Shown here: positions 25,329-37,476 of the stretch, in pieces
Layout of the letters: each line of letters begins with the position of its first letter
Numbering within the stretch: position 1 is the stretch's first letter
Source: Erigeron canadensis
Lineage: Eukaryota > Streptophyta > Magnoliopsida > Asterales > Asteraceae
Length of the DNA: 64,000 bases
Assembly: GCF_010389155.1 (NCBI RefSeq)
Contig: NC_057766.1
Coordinates: forward strand, 38,449,516 to 38,513,515
Direction of reading: 5' to 3'
Notes under the pieces: model-generated
Seen by the model: the letters and a program-made list of their open reading frames with translations, nothing else
Database searches by the model: none
Told to the model about the DNA's origin: nothing
Translations under genes and position numbers: made by a program

Positions 25329-26885
25329 TTTGTTCAATTAATTTCTTGTGTTTTTTTTTTTTCCTTTTTTATTAATAGGTTACAATGTAACAAGAATTGG
25401 TCGACAAACTTAACAATTAACTTACCATATTCATTATTGTGCAATATATTGCATAATCTAATAAGATATTGATGAGAGGGAACTCATTTCGAAATATTGA
25501 ATGAGGCAAATTGATTAATAGATGTATAAAATATTTCTTGTATACACATTTCGTATGTGTAAATAGCAAAAAGTTGATGGTACCTATCCAGATTTGTCTC
25601 AGTGTCACTTCGGACTTCCCGTGTCAAAATCTAAGCCCACGTCCTTTGGGCCATTACATTCCTACAGGCTTTTCATTGTTCCATTAAACTATGAGTAGTA
25701 AACAAGCGCACGGCCGCACCTAACTCGAGACTCTTATAAAATCCTTATTAATCCATCCTTATTTATAATTGTTGAAAGTAAGAATCGAATCCAAACGAAT
25801 TCTCCCAATTATATCTTCAATACTATAAAATTTGTGCATGTCTTTTCTATCCATGTGAATGAAGATATAAGAAACTGGAACTGGTTAAAGTAAAATGGTT
25901 TTAAACATAAAAGGAACTTTATGAAATATGCATCTATATATCTTTGTGTTCTTTTATGTATCTTTTGTATTTCCTTCAATAACTATACTCCCTCTATCTT
26001 TATTTGTTATGTATTTAAACTTAAATTAAAAATATATCGAGCTTTTAGATGAAAAATGTCAAAATGGAGAGATTTTTGCATATTATGAAGGGTTTTGCTA
26101 AACGAAGCCATAAGGGCTTTCGTTAAGGTACATTAAAAAACAAAAATAAATCGGAGAGATTTTTGCGTGAGACGTTAAAAAAATTAAGTGAAATGTATTG
26201 AAGTGTCGTGTTCCAAGGGCATTAGTTATGGTGCATTCAAAAAAGTCCATATTTTCTAAAATATCAAAAAATGTATTTAATTCTCATTAATTTTTACTGA
26301 TAATTACCATTTTTAGATGAATCATAAAGACATCACTCTGTATAACTAATAGATGATAGTTTTTTAATTAGTTGGCAATTATGAAAGGATGTCATGTAGG
26401 ATTTTTCATTATATGTCATATTTACATTAATTTTTTAATTTTAAACATTTCTTTAAAAATTATTCTTTGTCCCAATTATCATTAATTAAAATAAAAGAAT
26501 TAAAAAGTTAAAAAAAAAAAAAGAAAGAAAAACAAGATAACAAGTCGAACATGATAACAAGTCGGCTTAACAGATGGATATAATTAATTTTAATTGAATT
26601 ATTACAATTAATTGTTTCATGTATATCTCTTTAGACTTAATGGATGGATTTTTTCTGCACCAAGTTATCAAGTACGTATTTAAGTTATCATCCAGAGTGA
26701 TAATTACATATCAATTTTATCAAATTATTTTAGCATTAAGTTAAATTTGACATAGTGAAAAAAAAGTTTCTCATCATTTAAATTTTAAAAGATCTTATTT
26801 AACTTAATAGTTATTAAATAAAAATATAATCTCTTACTCAAGTTCAATAAATTATTCATTTTTTTGAAAATTGACCTTTTTCAGT
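25329..26885. other. AT-rich intergenic DNA
   Basis: No coding sequence recognised and no repeat with definable ends. Confidence 0.4.
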
Positions 26886-27303
26886 TTACAAACAATATTG
26901 TATTTGTTCATATTTTTAGTTGGTGTGAACAAAATAAAAATTTTGTTACGTTTTTTTGTGTGTAACAATATATAGAAATAAAAGTGTGTAAAAATTTCTC
27001 CACACTAAAAAGTGTGTAAAACTAAAAGTTCACACTTTTTAGTGTGAACTTTCATAATTATTTTGTAACATCTCATTTGTTCACGCTAACTTTTTAGTTA
27101 CCGTGGACAAATGAGGTGTTATAAAATAATCATGAAAGTCCACACTAAATAGTGTGAACTATTAGTTGCACACACATTTTGGTGTGGAGAAATTTCTACA
27201 CACTTTTATTTCTATATATTTTCACACAAAAAAAACGTGATTTTTTTAATTTTGTTCACGTTCACTAAAAGTGTAAACAAATGCAATATTATTTTGTAGT
27301 TTT
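26886..27303. repeat. 0.42 kb near-palindromic foldback element
   Basis: Two arms of roughly 200 bases are reverse complements around an axis near 27094 (TTTGTTCACGCTAAC facing AGTTACCGTGGACAAA). The outer edges TTACAAACAATATTG and CAATATTATTTTGTAG pair. The motif CACACTTTTTAGTGTG and related forms recur within the arms. There is no coding capacity. It is probably a foldback MITE; transposon class not determined because no clear target duplication was found. Confidence 0.75.
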
Positions 27304-27574
27304 TAACACATACAATAAAACTTATGTTATGGTTATTTAATAAGTATATTTTATATACTATATTTCTTGATTTCATTTGTTATTACATGGCTACATGATT
27401 TAAATATCACTACTAAAAAAACATGTCAAAGTTATTAGTATTAAAATATATTAATTTACGGTGTAAGCGTCTTAAATAAACAAGTTTACATCTGGATTAA
27501 CTGTTGCTACAATATTGTAATCTTATAATTTAATTTTGAGAAATGCATTATATATTCTTAATATAACAATTATT

Positions 27575-27602
27575 TACCATGCAACGCATTGGTTTAATCT
27601 AG
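27575..27602 (+). mobile_element. Possible Helitron 3' terminus
   Basis: Hairpin-forming CCATGCAACGCATTGG followed by TTTAATCTAG and then T, matching the CTAG|T end of other Helitrons here. The 5' end was not found; CACTACTAAAAAAACATG at 27408 belongs to something else. Confidence 0.4.
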
Positions 27603-27603
27603 T

Positions 27604-28240
27604 TAATTTATATTTAAGGGTAATCTGACTTCATTAAATACAACATAACTAATGCTCTAAAGACACTAGTTAACAAATCCCTATGATTATATGGCTAAGT
27701 CGTGGGTTCGAACTGCATCATGTATGATTATTAACGTAAAAATGTAAATCATTAAAGAGTTAAAAGTTAAAATACAATATTAATAAAATTAACAAAGGAT
27801 AAAGGAATATTAGCAAGAAAGATCTTATATAGCTTAATGACAGACATGTGACATATGCATGTTATCGCACTCAAAACTCTTAATAACAACTGTATCTAAT
27901 TTCGTCAAGAAAATTGTCTAACCATTGAATCACCGGGGGTGTTTTGGGGTCGGTGTTAACGGTGCTAACATGACGGCGTCAACACCGAATCCCTCCTAAT
28001 TTAATCGAAGATCATTGCCGTTGTTACTTTTTATTAAGCCTCTAAAATAGAGTTTAACGTGACAACGACAAAATCTCAACAACATATTGGGAGACGAACT
28101 CAAATGTCTCCAGCGTTTCAATCCTTAATCATCAGACGAGTAAAATATTTGATTAAAGAATAAATTTTATGGTATCTATTTTTACTTAATTCATTTTTCT
28201 TTTTTCACTATGCAAAATAAATAACCGTACATTGTATTTA
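27604..28240. other. Intergenic DNA
   Basis: No gene seen. AT-rich with scattered short repeats. Confidence 0.4.
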
Positions 28241-28463
28241 GAGGGTGTTTGGGATTACGTTATAAAATGATTATCTGATTGTTATGTTTGTAAAACGAAA
28301 ATAATATAGAAAAATGTTTGTATGAAAAAGCGATTATTGGCTATGAAAACGCAGTTTTGGAGAAACATGTGCCAACATGTTTTTTCAAAATGTAGTTTTG
28401 AAAACGCATTATCTATTTTAAAAAAGAAGATTTTGTTTTGTAAACGCAATACCAAACAACCCC
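28241..28463. mobile_element. Tourist-like MITE, family with the copy at 50576
   Basis: Ends GAGGGTGTTTGGG and CCAAACAACCCC are inverted, flanked by TTA (28238-28240, 28464-28466). Internal words AAACGCAGTTTT, GTTTTGAAAACGC and GATTATCTGATT are shared, in reverse orientation, with the element at 50576-50797. Confidence 0.78.
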
Positions 28464-28945
28464 TTAATCATATTTTATGTCACATGCACGAATCATATGT
28501 ACAAACATTATATACTTTTAAGTAATAAAAGTAAACAGATACTTTAATTAAATTCTATCCACACGCACATGATCTTGATATGGCCTGAATTTTGATCTTA
28601 GCCGAAAGACTGAAAATGATAGGCTGATGGTATATATACATTACATTTATTTGAATATATTTTGAAATGATTATTACTGAGTATTATTTTATTTTATTTT
28701 TACGCAATGGTATATATACATTACTTTTACTTTTCTACTTTCAATGATACTACTGTTTTTGAAGAGCAATGTTAATATTGTTATTAACACTTTAATATAT
28801 TCGATCGTGGGATGGATATATCAAAATTAAGAGTGTTTGACAGTTAGTTATCCCTTTTGTAGTGAGTCTGTCAATAAAAAAAATAGAGAAGGCATGGACA
28901 ACTTTTGTTGTTCTGGGCTTCTGGCAAACCATGTAAAAAGTATAG

Positions 28946-29303
28946 AAGTGTTTGGTATGATGAAATGGAAAGAAAAGAAAGGGAATGAAAAGACTTTCCT
29001 TGTTTGTTAACATTAAAGAAAGGGAATGAGAAAGGAGAAGTGAGAATCAATTTCATTCTCCCCATTCTCTACAAATTGTAGAGAATGAGTAAGAATGGAG
29101 AAAAAAATTTTTTTATTTTCTTTTCAAGATATTATATGTAATAAATGCATTATTATTTAAAATTTTATTTTTTTATATATTCATTCTCTGTGGGTACCAA
29201 ACAACGGAATCCATTTTCTTTTCAAATACTTATTTTGTTTCTCACTATTTTCATTCTCTATTATATTTCTATTCTTTATGATTCTCTCTTACCAAACACT
29301 TTT
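28946..29303. mobile_element. MITE with AAGTGTTTGGTA ends
   Basis: GAAGTGTTTGGTATGA on the left pairs with CTTACCAAACACTTTT on the right; the interior is rich in complementary GAATGAGAA / TTCTCATTC words. The target duplication is unclear, so the class is undetermined. Confidence 0.6.
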
Positions 29304-29712
29304 TAAGATCAACACCCCCTTAAAGATCGAAATTTCCAAAACAAAAAAGACAAAAGAGAAAAGTCAAACAAAAAAACAAAGATAGAAAAGTGAGAAAGGA
29401 CATGACATGGTAGAGTTGATTAATCTTGTATTGCTGGTAGGTGGCCAATGTTTTATTGGTTTTCCACTATTAATATACATTTTAATTTTGTTGGCCATTC
29501 AATATAAAGATGACAGTCACTAACCAGGGACCAATTCTAGAAATCTGTTCACAAGTCAGCTCACGTAAAAACTTTTTGGATAAGCGAGTGTGTAGACATC
29601 TTGACATTTTGTACGATATAACCTATTCTCCTTTTTGCAATTTTAAAGCAACATATGGATAGGATAACACCCAACCCTCATGTACGGATAAAAGTTCTTT
29701 ATAGTTATACTA

Positions 29713-29995
29713 GGCTGCGTTTGGTTTACAAAATTTGATGGAATCTGATGAAATTGGAATTAAATTCTATTTCTTAGCGTGTTTGGTTGATTAAAAATAG
29801 ATAAATCACATTATATTGGAATGTACCAAGTTGATGGAATCTCCATTCCTTGGGGATAAGAGAAGTAATTTCATTCTGTCCTTCACTTGAATCTTCAAAA
29901 AATCAAAAACATTCCGTCAAATTTCATTCTTTCAGATTCCAATTCCTTTGACAGATTTCAATTCTTCCCAAAACAGTCTATGAACCAAACGCGCT
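29713..29995. mobile_element. MITE with GCGTTTGGTT ends
   Basis: GGCTGCGTTTGGTT and AACCAAACGCGCT form inverted ends, with CTA on both sides (29710-29712, 29996-29998), fitting a 3 bp Harbinger-like duplication. 283 bp, with symmetric GGAATTTGATGGAATC-like words and no coding sequence. Confidence 0.7.
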
Positions 29996-30238
29996 CTAAA
30001 TTAGTAAATTACAATCTCCATGAGTTATGGATGTAACAAAACATCTTCCCAAATATACTACACAGTTAACAACATCCCATGCAACTCCAACACAAATAAT
30101 TATGCTAAAATGCTCATTTTTGGAGTTCATTTTGGTTTAGAGGTAGAAATGAAGAAAAAACAAATATTATAAAGACGAGGAACTTAGGGTGGATTTTTTA
30201 GGATTTTTCGAAGGTAGGTTATCAACAAGGTGTCAAGG

Positions 30239-30938
30239 TTTTAAAAACTGGCTACCGGATGGGTGCCCGGGTTTTTAAAAGACTTTCAGCGAACTGTCCG
30301 GTTTTCTCAGTTCATCCGGTTTCTTACATTTTTGTTTTTTAAGAATATTTTATAAACTAGCATGGTACCCGCGCAATGCGGCGGTGGTTGTGGCGGCAAC
30401 GGTGTGATGGTTGGGGCGACTGTTGGTGATGGAGGTGGCGTCGAGTGGTGTAAATAATTGATGTAAAGGTAATTGGTGTAAAAGGTTAATAGAGATATTT
30501 TGATAAGACTGACATTGTAATTTAATCATTAATGGTATTATAGATAATTACTCCATAACATTTAAAGAAAGAGTTGTTTTATTTATTAAATAGTATAAAA
30601 GTATAGATTATGTGTATATGGGAATTAGGATTAAGAAATAAGGATATTTTGAGTATAAAAAAGTGCTGAATTTCTTAACATAGGAGAGGTCAATATGTTT
30701 TATAAGGGGTTATAGATATCTTTAACATTTTGTTTATACTGTTATTATATAATGTTGGTAAACTTTAAAACTTATATTTTCTCATGAAATACCTATTTGA
30801 TACTCGTATTACTTTTATTTATTTTTTCTTTTGTTCCATTGTAAAAAGTTTAGTAGCAATTTTATTAAATATCGGTCGTTTCAACCGGTCGCGGAAAGTT
30901 TTCCGATTCACTAAAAAAACCGGTTTAAAAGCATTGGT
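30239..30938. mobile_element. hAT-like element, later split by a Helitron
   Basis: Flanked by the perfect 8 bp repeat TGTCAAGG (30231-30238, 30939-30946). Ends carry TTTTAAAAACTGG and its partner CCGGTTTAAAAGC, with several CCGGT/ACCGG words near both edges. A 251 bp Helitron (30357-30607) sits inside. No transposase. The 8 bp duplication suggests hAT, though the inverted ends are offset and imperfect. Confidence 0.7.
30357..30607 (-). mobile_element. Non-autonomous Helitron, nested
   Basis: On the minus strand it begins TCTATACTTTTATAC after an A and ends with hairpin CCGCATTGCGCGGG, then TACCATGCTAG followed by T. TC...CTAG ends, a 3' hairpin and insertion between A and T with no duplication are the Helitron hallmarks. 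251 bp, G-rich triplet repeats inside (GGTGGTTGTGGCGGC type). Confidence 0.82.
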
Positions 30939-30946
30939 TGTCAAGG

Positions 30947-31979
30947 ATTGAACATTATTGATTACGAATGAGTAGTTGGATCAAGATACATATCTGTTGT
31001 TTATCATATCCGCCGGTGTGATATATGTGTGTCGCGGATGTGGTCGTAGATGCTAGATGTATAAACTGTTAGTTATGATAGGGTGGTGATGGATCCGCAT
31101 AACTCATCCTTGCTTTCATTTCATGACAAGTTTAATACACTATTTTTTCTGTTGAACTCTTTTCTTGATTATATGTACCATGTGTCATGTTCATATTACT
31201 AGAAGGATTAATCACTTTTCTTTACAAAAATAATACTTAATATATTGAGGTGACTATATATCCATGACAATAAATTGGCCGTATCTTGGTTTGAAGCCGG
31301 TGTTTTAGATAGAAAATGCAGAAATTTTATTGCTTTTGAAGACATGACTAATAAATGCGTAGACAACTAGACACCGAGTATATTAAACAAAAGTAACTCA
31401 AGTCAGAGGCTGGAATTGGAATTACGACTATTCACGGGTAAAAATACAACACACGAAGCAAAATTATGAGTCAAATGATTATTCATGTCAACAAACTTGA
31501 TCAGATCAAATCACCTAGTGAAAAAGATTGTTTTTAGACTAATAGGCGGATCCAGTTCAAAAAGTGGGGGGTGTATTCGACCCAACAATTTGGCCCATAA
31601 TGTAAAACTTCTAATACTATAAGTAATCCGGCCCAAATAATAGACTAGGCTTAGGTAGTGTCCTGCTAGGCTCCTAGCGGTGTGACTTTTCCTTGTCGTC
31701 TCATCGATTCCCTCCGAATTATATATGACAATCAAATACTGATTTCCAAGACGCCACATAGAAAACTTTATTTTTTATTTTCTTATTTTATTTATGTAAA
31801 AAATTATGGGAAATGATGCATGAATATATATTAATTAAATTAAACGCGAATTAGCTGGATTCTAGATACTGGGGGCAGCGTGACCAACCATTTTCGGTTT
31901 TCACATACACGTAATAGACACATAGACCAAGTTGTGGCAAAATCTCAAGGCCCCCACCAATTATTTTTCCCTCACTCCC
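30947..31979. other. Intergenic DNA upstream of RING gene 3
   Basis: No gene recognised. An open frame on the minus strand at 31511-31759 has no recognisable content. Confidence 0.4.
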
Positions 31980-31986
31980 TATAAAA
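31980..31986 (+). promoter_or_regulatory. Probable TATA box of RING gene 3
   Basis: TATAAAA, 88-94 bases before the ATG at 32074 and followed by a pyrimidine-rich leader typical of plant transcript starts. Confidence 0.65.
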
Positions 31987-32073
31987 CCCACTTTGTTCCC
32001 TCTCCAAAACAAATATATCATCTCAATCCAATCCAATCCAATTATCCAAACCAAACAGGCGTACTTGACAAAA

Positions 32074-32457
32074 ATGTTAATTAACATTTTTTTCGTATTC
32101 TCAGTTTTGTTCCCCATCTTCCGGATAAGATCTGAACTCATAAATCTCCTTAAAAAATCCTTTAAATCCAAGTATCTTAATTATGACGACCACGAATCAT
32201 TTCTAGTGGATCTGCCCATCATTCGATTTGAGGATCTTCAAGAGAGAAGACACCGAGAAGTTGAAGAAATGTGTTTTATATGTTCTGTTAATTACCAACC
32301 GGAAGATGTTGTTTGCCAGCTCAGCAGATGTCGTCATGTTTTCCATTCTGATTGTGTTGGAAAACAGATTCAGAGGAAGCAGTTTGACTGTCCTTTTTGC
32401 AGATCATCTTATTTCTCTGGCCTTCCCTCTTCTGTTCCTTGTAAAACTTTATCATGA
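32074..32457 (+). CDS. RING-H2 protein, RHA2-like paralogue 3, lacking the E2-contact tryptophan
   Basis: Intronless, 127 residues from the ATG; an upstream TTG at 31993 was rejected because it lies within the leader and is not an ATG. Hydrophobic N-terminus (2-17), linker LVDLPIIRFEDLQERR (44-59) shared with the gene at 18743, then RING-H2 with C67, C70, C86, H88, H91, C94, C106, C109 in the same spacing as both other copies. The conserved tryptophan position is Q98 and the last knuckle is CPFC. It is closest to paralogue 2 (same linker, CVGK after the sixth ligand), indicating those two split later than paralogue 1. Putative membrane-anchored ubiquitin ligase or regulator; activity uncertain. 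Confidence 0.9.
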   Translation: MLINIFFVFSVLFPIFRIRSELINLLKKSFKSKYLNYDDHESFLVDLPIIRFEDLQERRHREVEEMCFICSVNYQPEDVVCQLSRCRHVFHSDCVGKQIQRKQFDCPFCRSSYFSGLPSSVPCKTLS

Positions 32458-34064
32458 TCACTTTTCTTTCCCTATAGTATATACAGTATGCTTTTTAGGA
32501 TATTATTTTTTTATTTTATTTAACTTTTTATGTTTATGGGGGTAAAATAATGGATAGTGTAATGTCATGTAATTTTCCCCATTTTAGAATTTGTAGTATT
32601 TTTACTACCTACTAACTGTAAAATTAAAGATTCCTTTTTGTTTGATTTGAAGATGTGTATATCATATAAAGTTAGAGATAAAACAGAACACAAAAATATA
32701 TAGAAAATAAATAAGTATTTTAAGTTGTAACGGGCCTAAGAATTAGAACATACAAGTTTTTAATCTCTATATGAATATAAATATGAAAACTTAAAAATGA
32801 AATATAAATATTACTCGTATGTATTTATGTACTCCTATCCCTAATAATCCATTTATGTACTCCTATCCCTAATAATCCATGTAGACTTATATGCCTCCTA
32901 TTACCATTTATATTAGGATGGTTTTGTTAGTGACAGCCCGTTGTAGTAAAAACTAATTTGGTGCATTAAAATTATCAGGAAAAATTAATTGGGTGCATTA
33001 AAATTTGTACCTTGCTGTTAGAAAAATCAAAAAACGATTTTTAATTTATAATGTACAAGTTTTTTAAGCATATAATATGTTGTTAGTGACCACCCTGAGA
33101 GCCTGTCATTATCATTTTCCATATTAGAAAAGTGGTATTAGTATACAAACAATCCAAGTATTACAACATTATATATGTGTCATACTAAACAAAGTATTGG
33201 TTTGAGCGCATATCGAGCTTTAAGCCGAATTCGAGATATCTTGAATATTGTTAGATCGAAGACTCGAAGTTGAGGCTGTACTGGAAAGGCTCGTTGAGCT
33301 AATATAACACGCATGTACGCTCCGCTCTAACTCTAGTGAAAAGATCGACTTCATGATGTAATTATACTTACCATGTCCTTTTCCGCTTAGTCATAGATAA
33401 TTGTTGAATTATATGAATTGCCGACTACTTAATAATGCCACTTTGAAAATGAGAGGAAGGTCAATAGGAAGAACCCAAAATCATCATAAAACTAATACTC
33501 CTATTAAATTTTCAAGGATAAATAATTGACTCCTAAATTAAACATATATATCTTAGTCACGATACTTCAAATAAGGTTATCATCTAGAAAAAAAAAAAAG
33601 TTTATCTAGAAAGGCAAAATGCAATTGTTCTAAAGACATAAAAGATGCATTTGAGCACTGCGTTAAAAAGGATATTTTCTAGAAAATAGTGTTTTTCAAC
33701 AATATAGACCCTACACTAAAGTGACAACTTTGTCGAATAATTCAACTTGTAACACCACAAAGTCAAGAATCAGATAACATCGCCATTCAAGGAAAAACAG
33801 ATAACTATCGATGTCGACATCACCTATAATGTATATCTATGATTCAAGAAATTGCGTTTATCATCGATGTAGAATACATTTTTAGGAAAGAAGTCCATGA
33901 TTCAACTTTAACATAAATATAATTATAGTATTTGGAAAAGTATAAAAGTACATTTACAAAAGGTCTTAATTTATGTGTAATAACTTAGAAAAATATTTAT
34001 GTGTACTAAATAATTACTAGGTGGTTTAATAGATGTATCAATTAAAGTGATAACACTCAGCTCC
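32458..34064. other. Intergenic DNA with a small tandem duplication
   Basis: Apart from the 28 bp duplication at 32823-32878, no gene or bounded repeat recognised. Confidence 0.45.
32823..32878. repeat. Perfect 28 bp tandem duplication
   Basis: The unit beginning ATTTATGTACTCCTATCC and ending AATAATCC occurs twice in direct succession without a mismatch, implying a recent slippage event. Confidence 0.95.
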
Positions 34065-34074
34065 CTTATATAAA

Positions 34075-34203
34075 GGGAAATGATAAATGTATCACAATTT
34101 TTTATTTATGTACCATAATGTACAAGTTTTATAATTGGCTGTACAAGTCATTAATGCATACTGGTAGTACATATATCAAATCTTATAGTATAGATATCAC
34201 CTC
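34075..34203. mobile_element. Mutator-like MITE (family of the one at 36597)
   Basis: Flanked by CTTATATAAA on both sides (34065-34074, 34204-34213), a 10 bp duplication fitting Mutator-like transposition. The left end GGGAAATGATAAATGTATCAC resembles the left end of the 126 bp element in the Rab intron. 129 bp, noncoding. Confidence 0.6.
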
Positions 34204-34213
34204 CTTATATAAA

Positions 34214-35513
34214 AGGTCTTTAACTATAAATCTTTTCCGAACTACAGAAGTAGCGAAATGAAATGAAACCATGCTTAATGGTTGAGCGAATTTACAAGTA
34301 GTCTGGCAAGTAGACCAAGTTGTTACTATTTTTTATGTTCTTGGTCTAAAGATAATATTAATCAAGTTATTAGTAGTATAATTGTATGGTCAATCAAGCT
34401 CAAACATATAAGACATAATTTGTCTTAGATAATATTTGAGCCATTTTAAAATCTTTATTTATTGACGAATATATGTTTGTTTCTGGTTGATCTTTTGTGT
34501 TTTTCATATAAACAATTGCTCAATTGTCTGCCTTGAAAATATCATATGACTAGTATCGTCACCAATGGTTGATTCGCTATGAACGGCAGGTCCAATCTCT
34601 TTTGATTTTGCCTACACGAATATGATGTTTAATTGTTAAAAATTATCGTCGATGACAATTTAAGTACTTACATTGTAAATTCAGATATCATCTAACTTAA
34701 TTTATTCAATCTTTTTTTTTTAAGTGCTTGTTTCATTTGGAGTATTTTACATTAGAGTCTAGCTAGTGTTATATATGTTTGTAAGTCTGGTTTGGTGTCA
34801 AGGGCAGAGTATGTGAATGGTACGCTTGGTCGTGAGTCATGAGTCAATTCTCCAAAATGAAGGTTGTATATTTCACCCTTATGTTATTATATGTTAATTT
34901 TGCCATTTTAGTTCACGAGATATACAACTTTTTGGCATTTGATATGTTTGATAAACTATTTGGTCTACTTTTAACCAAAATTATGGATAAGCCACTATCT
35001 AGAGCGGCCTACTCAACGGGCTTAGGAATTTACTTTTACTATGCGATAATTATGTCAACAAACTAGTTAAGTAAATATAAATTTAAAAACATTTTTTAGT
35101 CGGACCTAATACTAATCAAATATCGACTTATGCGGATCGATACATATGGACCAAAACGGACCTTACATTATTGTTTGATTTAATAATTGTGAATGTTTAT
35201 TAAAGACCAAATTATACATAAGAGGGCACAATATTGTAAGATTTTCACACCGTGATTAGGAGATAGCGTGTCGGGTTGCGGTGGCAACACCACACCACCA
35301 CCAACATGGTCTTTTAAATAATATCAGTGAACATCGTACGTGTTAAAGCGGTCCATATAGTGGTGTCAATTTGACAACTTAGTGACGAGCGTGTAACATG
35401 CCATATGTCTAGTTTTAACTACTAGCAAGCTTTTTTATATATGTTATTCATCCAACATGATTTGACAAAACGTTAAGCTCAAATGAATGACAAAAAACCA
35501 ACCTTTGGCCTAG
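34214..35513. other. Intergenic DNA
   Basis: A 75-codon open frame at 34839-35066 is hydrophobic but resembles nothing I know and lacks supporting context; I treat it as chance. Confidence 0.4.
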
Positions 35514-37476
35514 CTAGCTGGTACAACAAGTATAATATTGTTTAGTAGGAAGCACTTGATCAACCACAACTACTATTTCTTTTCTCCGATCAAGATTTGG
35601 ATTTGATTCATTCTTCTTGGCCTCAAGGCTTTTAAGGCTTGCTATTTCATATATTTTAGTGATCATTTGGAGAAATGCATCTTCTACATTCAAGTTCTCC
35701 TTTGCAGAGGTTTCCATGAAGCATAAATTCTCTAGTTGCGCAAGCTTTTGTCCGTCTTCGACACCAACTTCCCTCAAATCATCCAAATCTGACTTGTTGC
35801 CAACAAGAACGATTACCATGTCGCGGTTCCCAAATTCTCGAAGTTCATGTAGCCATTTCTTTAGATTCTCAAAGGTCCCCTGCCTAGTGATGTCATACAC
35901 CAGCATTGCACCTAGTGCTCCACGGTAATATGAACTTGTTATTGCTCTAAACCTGTAGTTGAAGCATTTCAAGAATCAATGGAAGCTAGAGATCGATAAT
36001 GGAACAATAACTGATCCAACAGTTTTATTTTAATGAGTTCCTTTTTAAGGAAAGTCGGATTCTAAACCCAAAAACAACTAACCTAATGCATTTCTAAATC
36101 TGTCCAACCCTTACATATGTTTTAAGTTATTGTACTGCACAACATTTTAAAGCATAATATTCACGAGTAGAAAAGTTCGATCTACAGTGTAATGCCATGT
36201 GTGATTGTAGTTTGGAACATAAATAGCAAAGCGGGCCGGATATTTTTAACCTAAAAACTTCACTGAATAGACTGTGTTCGTGTAAATTATTACTTTTTCT
36301 TTCCTATAGGTCAGGGATGGAATGATTTGGGGTTCCAAACATGGCTGGCAAGGGGCGGATTCAAGTGAGTATAAGGGTGGTAGTCACCACCTCCTCCTCA
36401 ACCAAGAATTTCTTTGAATATTTTTTTATGCATATATATATTTATAAATTAAGCCCGACCAAAAAATCCCAAAATATTAAGCTCCAAACTTATTTAAGGT
36501 AAAAAAAGATAATTCAAACTCCATCTTTAGAAAATCTGGAACCGTTACTGGTTTACTAGCTTCTTGGTTTATTTCATCACAGGCTTTTTTATAATAGGGG
36601 AATGATATATCTACAACAAATATTTGTCATTCACAACAATGTATGTTTTACACAGTTGTAAACTGTGCGGTAAAACATCTACATTTGTAGTAGATGGCTA
36701 ATAATTGTTGTAGATTTATTACTTTTATAATAACAACAATGATACAGAGGGATATATTAAGGTCAAGTATATAAAGGTTGATTTTGAAAATTCAAAATAT
36801 TACACATTAAGTGGGACGGAGATGGAGATAGTATACTTTTATTAACAGAAAAACAAGGATATATACAACTGATCTACTAAAGAAGTCAAGAACACAATTA
36901 CACAAGGCCTTATATTTCTATAGACAGGTGTTTGTCGGGCTACGGCCCAAACACAAATGACCCTTAACTAATTTTGACCCAGTTATAGTATACTAAACTA
37001 ATCTGTTTTGACTTTTGATCGTTAATACAATCTAACTTTGACTTATGTTTTTGAAATTAAAGGTCATCCAAACATCTCCAAAATCCTTTTATATATGAGC
37101 AAATTATTTATCGAGTGTAAACTAATACTTGTAACTAGTAGTCTAAGAATTCTAGTCTTGAGAGAGTGAAAATTGCAGCATGTGAAATGTGATTAATAAG
37201 CTACAAAATACAAATTAATTAAGCAGTTGAACATATATATACATACCTTTCTTGTCCAGCAGTGTCCCATATTTGAGCCTTGATAATCTTATCGCCAACT
37301 TTAGCATTACGATAAGCAAATTCAACTCCAATAGTTGGCTTTGAATCTAAATAAAACTCGTCTTTAGCAAACCGTGACAAAAGATTGGATTTCCCGACAG
37401 CTGAATCTCCTATTAAGACTGTCTTAAATAAGTAATCACACTCGTCTTCATCAAGGGAAGAAGTATTATCCATCAT
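35514..37476 (-). CDS. RABA6: Rab GTPase of the RABA (Rab11) group, RABA6-like
   Basis: Small GTPase that switches membrane traffic between the trans-Golgi/recycling endosome and plasma membrane. Two exons on the minus strand: 37476-37247 and 35952-35514, joined in frame through an arginine codon to 222 residues. The intron is 1294 bp, with GT-AG borders, at the place where Rab11-type plant genes are split. Motifs: P-loop GDSAVGKS 23-30, TIGVEF 48-53, WDTAGQE 70-76, NKSD 129-132, ETSAK 157-161, and a C-terminal CCTS (C219, C220) for double geranylgeranylation. The N-terminal [10 protein letters not shown] and the [13 protein letters not shown] region recall Arabidopsis RABA6 rather than RABA1-5. 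The start could be either of two adjacent ATGs. All nucleotide-binding residues are present, so it should be active. Confidence 0.94.
36597..36722. mobile_element. Mutator-like MITE in the RABA6 intron
   Basis: Bounded by TTTTATAATA on both sides (36587-36596, 36723-36732), a 10 bp duplication. The ends GGGGAATGATATATCTACAAC and GTTGTAGATTTATTAC are inverted, and inner arms (GTTTTACACAG / CTGTGCGGTAAAAC) fold too. 126 bp, noncoding. Confidence 0.75.

Noticed and set aside
34839..35066. 75-codon hydrophobic open frame
   Set aside because: No recognisable domain, no promoter context, and AT-rich DNA yields such frames by chance.
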